Shown piece after piece: positions 62,538 through 64,000 of a stretch of DNA of 64,000 bases. Position 1 is the stretch's first letter; each line of letters opens with the position of its first letter. The stretch covers positions 21,550 to 85,549 of the forward strand of contig QGNO01000001.1 in assembly GCA_003228195.2 (NCBI GenBank), read 5' to 3'. Origin of the DNA: Chloroflexota bacterium. Its GTDB lineage: Bacteria > Chloroflexota > Dehalococcoidia > Lucifugimonadales > QGNO01. Under the pieces are notes generated by a model. It worked only from the letters and a program-made list of their open reading frames with translations, did not search any database and was not told the origin of the DNA. Both the position numbers and the translations under genes were made by a program.

Positions 62538-64000
62538 TTAGCTTGCTAGCTTAACCTGTTTTCGCAGATTAATGGATTCGGAATTTTCGACAGATGGAGA
62601 CCGCTCTAGAATCGGTTTGAGATACTTAGCTGTGTCGGAATTAGGAATCTTAGCTAATTCTTCTGGCGTACCTTCTCCTATAACATATCCCCCTTTGTCA
62701 CCGGCGCCTGGACCAAGATCGATTATGTGGTCAGCATTTTTTATGAGATCCAGGTGATGCTCAATTAGGATGACAGAATTGCCTGCATCAACTAGGCGAT
62801 GCAAAACGCCCAGTAAGACTTCACAATCTCTAAAAGACAGCCCTGTCGTGGGCTCGTCCAAAATATACAAGGTTTTGCCGGTCGACCTTTTAGATAGTTC
62901 TGAAGAAAGCTTAACCCGTTGAGCCTCTCCACCTGAGAGAGTGGTTGCTGGTTGACCTAATTTGATGTAGCCGAGCCCGACATCACTCATGGTTTGCAGC
63001 TTGTTACGAACTTTTGGAAAGTTAGAGAAGAAATTTAAGGCCTCTGAAACGGTCATATCTAGAACGTCCGCTATGTTTTTATCCTTGAATTTAATTTCCA
63101 GGGCTTCACGATTGTATCGTTGCCCTTTACATGCTTCGCACGCTACGGTGACGTTCGGTAGGAATTGCATCTCAATTTCAATGTAGCCGTCCCCAGCACA
63201 AACCTCACAGCGTCCACCTTTAACGTTAAAAGAGAAACGTCCGGGTTTATAACCTCGTGCCCTTGCTTCTGGCACTAGGGCAAACAACTCTCTTATTGGC
63301 GTGAATACCCCAACATAAGTGGCTGGATTGCTACGAGGTGTACGCCCGATAGGAGACTGATTGATGTCAATTACCTTATCTATTAATTCTATCCCGTCTA
63401 TCTTTTTGACTAATCCTGGTCGTTCCTTCGCCCTGTAGATCGCTTGAGCTAGATTTTTGTATAAAACCTCATTAATTAAAGTGGATTTTCCTGATCCAGA
63501 CACGCCGGTTATTGCTACGAGTTTCCCAAGCGGTATATCTACATGGATATCTTTAAGATTGTTTTCCATAGCGCCTATAACGGTAAGGCTAGTGCCATTC
63601 CCGGGCCTTCTAATTGCCGGCAGGGAAATTTCGCGACGCCCGCTCAAATAGGCACCAGTTACAGATTCATCAGAGGCACAAATGTCATCGAGGGTACCAG
63701 TAGCTACTACCCAACCTCCACCTTCGCCGGCGTCTGGTCCCATATCGATGATGTGGTTTGAAGCTCGCATTATTGCTTCGTCATGCTCTACTATTATCAC
63801 TGTATTCCCAAGGTCACGAAGTCGTTCCAATGTCCCGATTAGCCGTGAATTATCCGATGGGTGCAATCCAATAGATGGCTCGTCACAAACGTAGAGGACT
63901 CCCATTAGCCCGGATCCTATCTGAGTAGCTAGTCGAATTCTTTGGGCCTCTCCACCTGAAAGCGTCGAAGCGGTCCTGTCTAGGGTTATATATCCGAGTC
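62538..64000 (-). CDS. uvrA: excinuclease ABC subunit A, 3' part (5' end outside window)
   Basis: The frame is open from the window end to the stop at 62538, about 487 codons. It contains the end of the first ABC half ([20 protein letters not shown], then [13 protein letters not shown]), the second Walker [15 protein letters not shown], the zinc finger [17 protein letters not shown] with [10 protein letters not shown], and the second signature [15 protein letters not shown]. UvrA recognises damage in nucleotide excision repair. An internal ATG at 63905 is not the start because the upstream translation is plainly UvrA. Confidence 0.97.
   Translation of the reverse strand, partial: LGYITLDRTASTLSGGEAQRIRLATQIGSGLMGVLYVCDEPSIGLHPSDNSRLIGTLERLRDLGNTVIIVEHDEAIMRASNHIIDMGPDAGEGGGWVVATGTLDDICASDESVTGAYLSGRREISLPAIRRPGNGTSLTVIGAMENNLKDIHVDIPLGKLVAITGVSGSGKSTLINEVLYKNLAQAIYRAKERPGLVKKIDGIELIDKVIDINQSPIGRTPRSNPATYVGVFTPIRELFALVPEARARGYKPGRFSFNVKGGRCEVCAGDGYIEIEMQFLPNVTVACEACKGQRYNREALEIKFKDKNIADVLDMTVSEALNFFSNFPKVRNKLQTMSDVGLGYIKLGQPATTLSGGEAQRVKLSSELSKRSTGKTLYILDEPTTGLSFRDCEVLLGVLHRLVDAGNSVILIEHHLDLIKNADHIIDLGPGAGDKGGYVIGEGTPEELAKIPNSDTAKYLKPILERSPSVENSESINLRKQVKLAS

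Noticed and set aside
1..64000. CRISPR array, insertion sequences, prophage, defence genes
   Set aside because: No regularly spaced direct repeats, transposase or integrase motifs, or recognisable defence proteins were seen on either strand.

Overview
The window is a compact bacterial chromosome segment (GC by eye in the mid-40s percent). Almost every base is coding, most genes lie in short same-strand runs, and no rRNA, CRISPR array, phage or insertion sequence was seen. Gene content points to a marine Chloroflexota of the SAR202/Dehalococcoidia kind. The reasons are paired class III CoA transferases, an N-acyl-D-amino-acid amidohydrolase, a 5-oxoprolinase set, Na+-pump decarboxylase subunits, a DnaG zinc site with C-x3-C spacing, and a T-box leader. 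This placement is inference from content, not from a marker phylogeny.

Layout. 1-2836 (minus): 5-oxoprolinase pxpA-pxpB-pxpC followed by the start of a gamma-glutamyltransferase-like gene. 2974-4801 (plus): gamma and beta subunits of a Na+-translocating decarboxylase plus a biotin carrier, without the carboxyltransferase. 4798-11306 (minus): a run from NfeD and an SPFH protein through a D-aminoacylase, an unknown protein and AlaX to a DMT transporter. 11345-16373: an Ntn amidohydrolase, a TatD hydrolase, two MFS transporters and msrB. 16450-19592 (minus): tRNA-Glu, argC and a split transketolase. 19704-22470 (plus): an amidohydrolase, a broken thpR, a zinc-ribbon miniprotein and a sortase.

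22509-29845 (plus) is the best-resolved regulatory unit: a sigma70 promoter, a tryptophan T-box (UGG specifier, UGGC bulge) and terminator, then trpS-trpE-trpG-trpD-trpC-trpF-trpB with no trpA. 29882-31912 (minus) holds a MaoC pair, a GNAT and a NUDIX protein. 32198-34762 (plus) holds two abutting CaiB/BaiF CoA transferases. 34772-38360 (minus) is TldD-TldE-HEAT. Housekeeping follows: nth, an SbcC-like ATPase, ffh, a VIT1-type transporter, the dgt-dnaG-rpoD macromolecular-synthesis run, and ppdK. A speD gene with two in-frame stops (51714-52160) lies after ppdK. Then come a Gld-type ABC system (52380-56244), a GT-C-like membrane protein, threonine synthase, a lone lipoyl E2, two tandem asparaginase-fold paralogues and the 3' part of uvrA.

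Functionally the accessory genes lean toward scavenging amides, N-acyl amino acids, gamma-glutamyl compounds and CoA-activated acids. I did not find a defence island or an obviously new multi-gene machine. The most useful unexplained signals are the two decayed genes, the asparaginase pair with altered substrate residues and a homogenised core, the missing trpA, the CoA-transferase pair in which one member lacks the catalytic Asp, and the Na+ pump without its alpha subunit.
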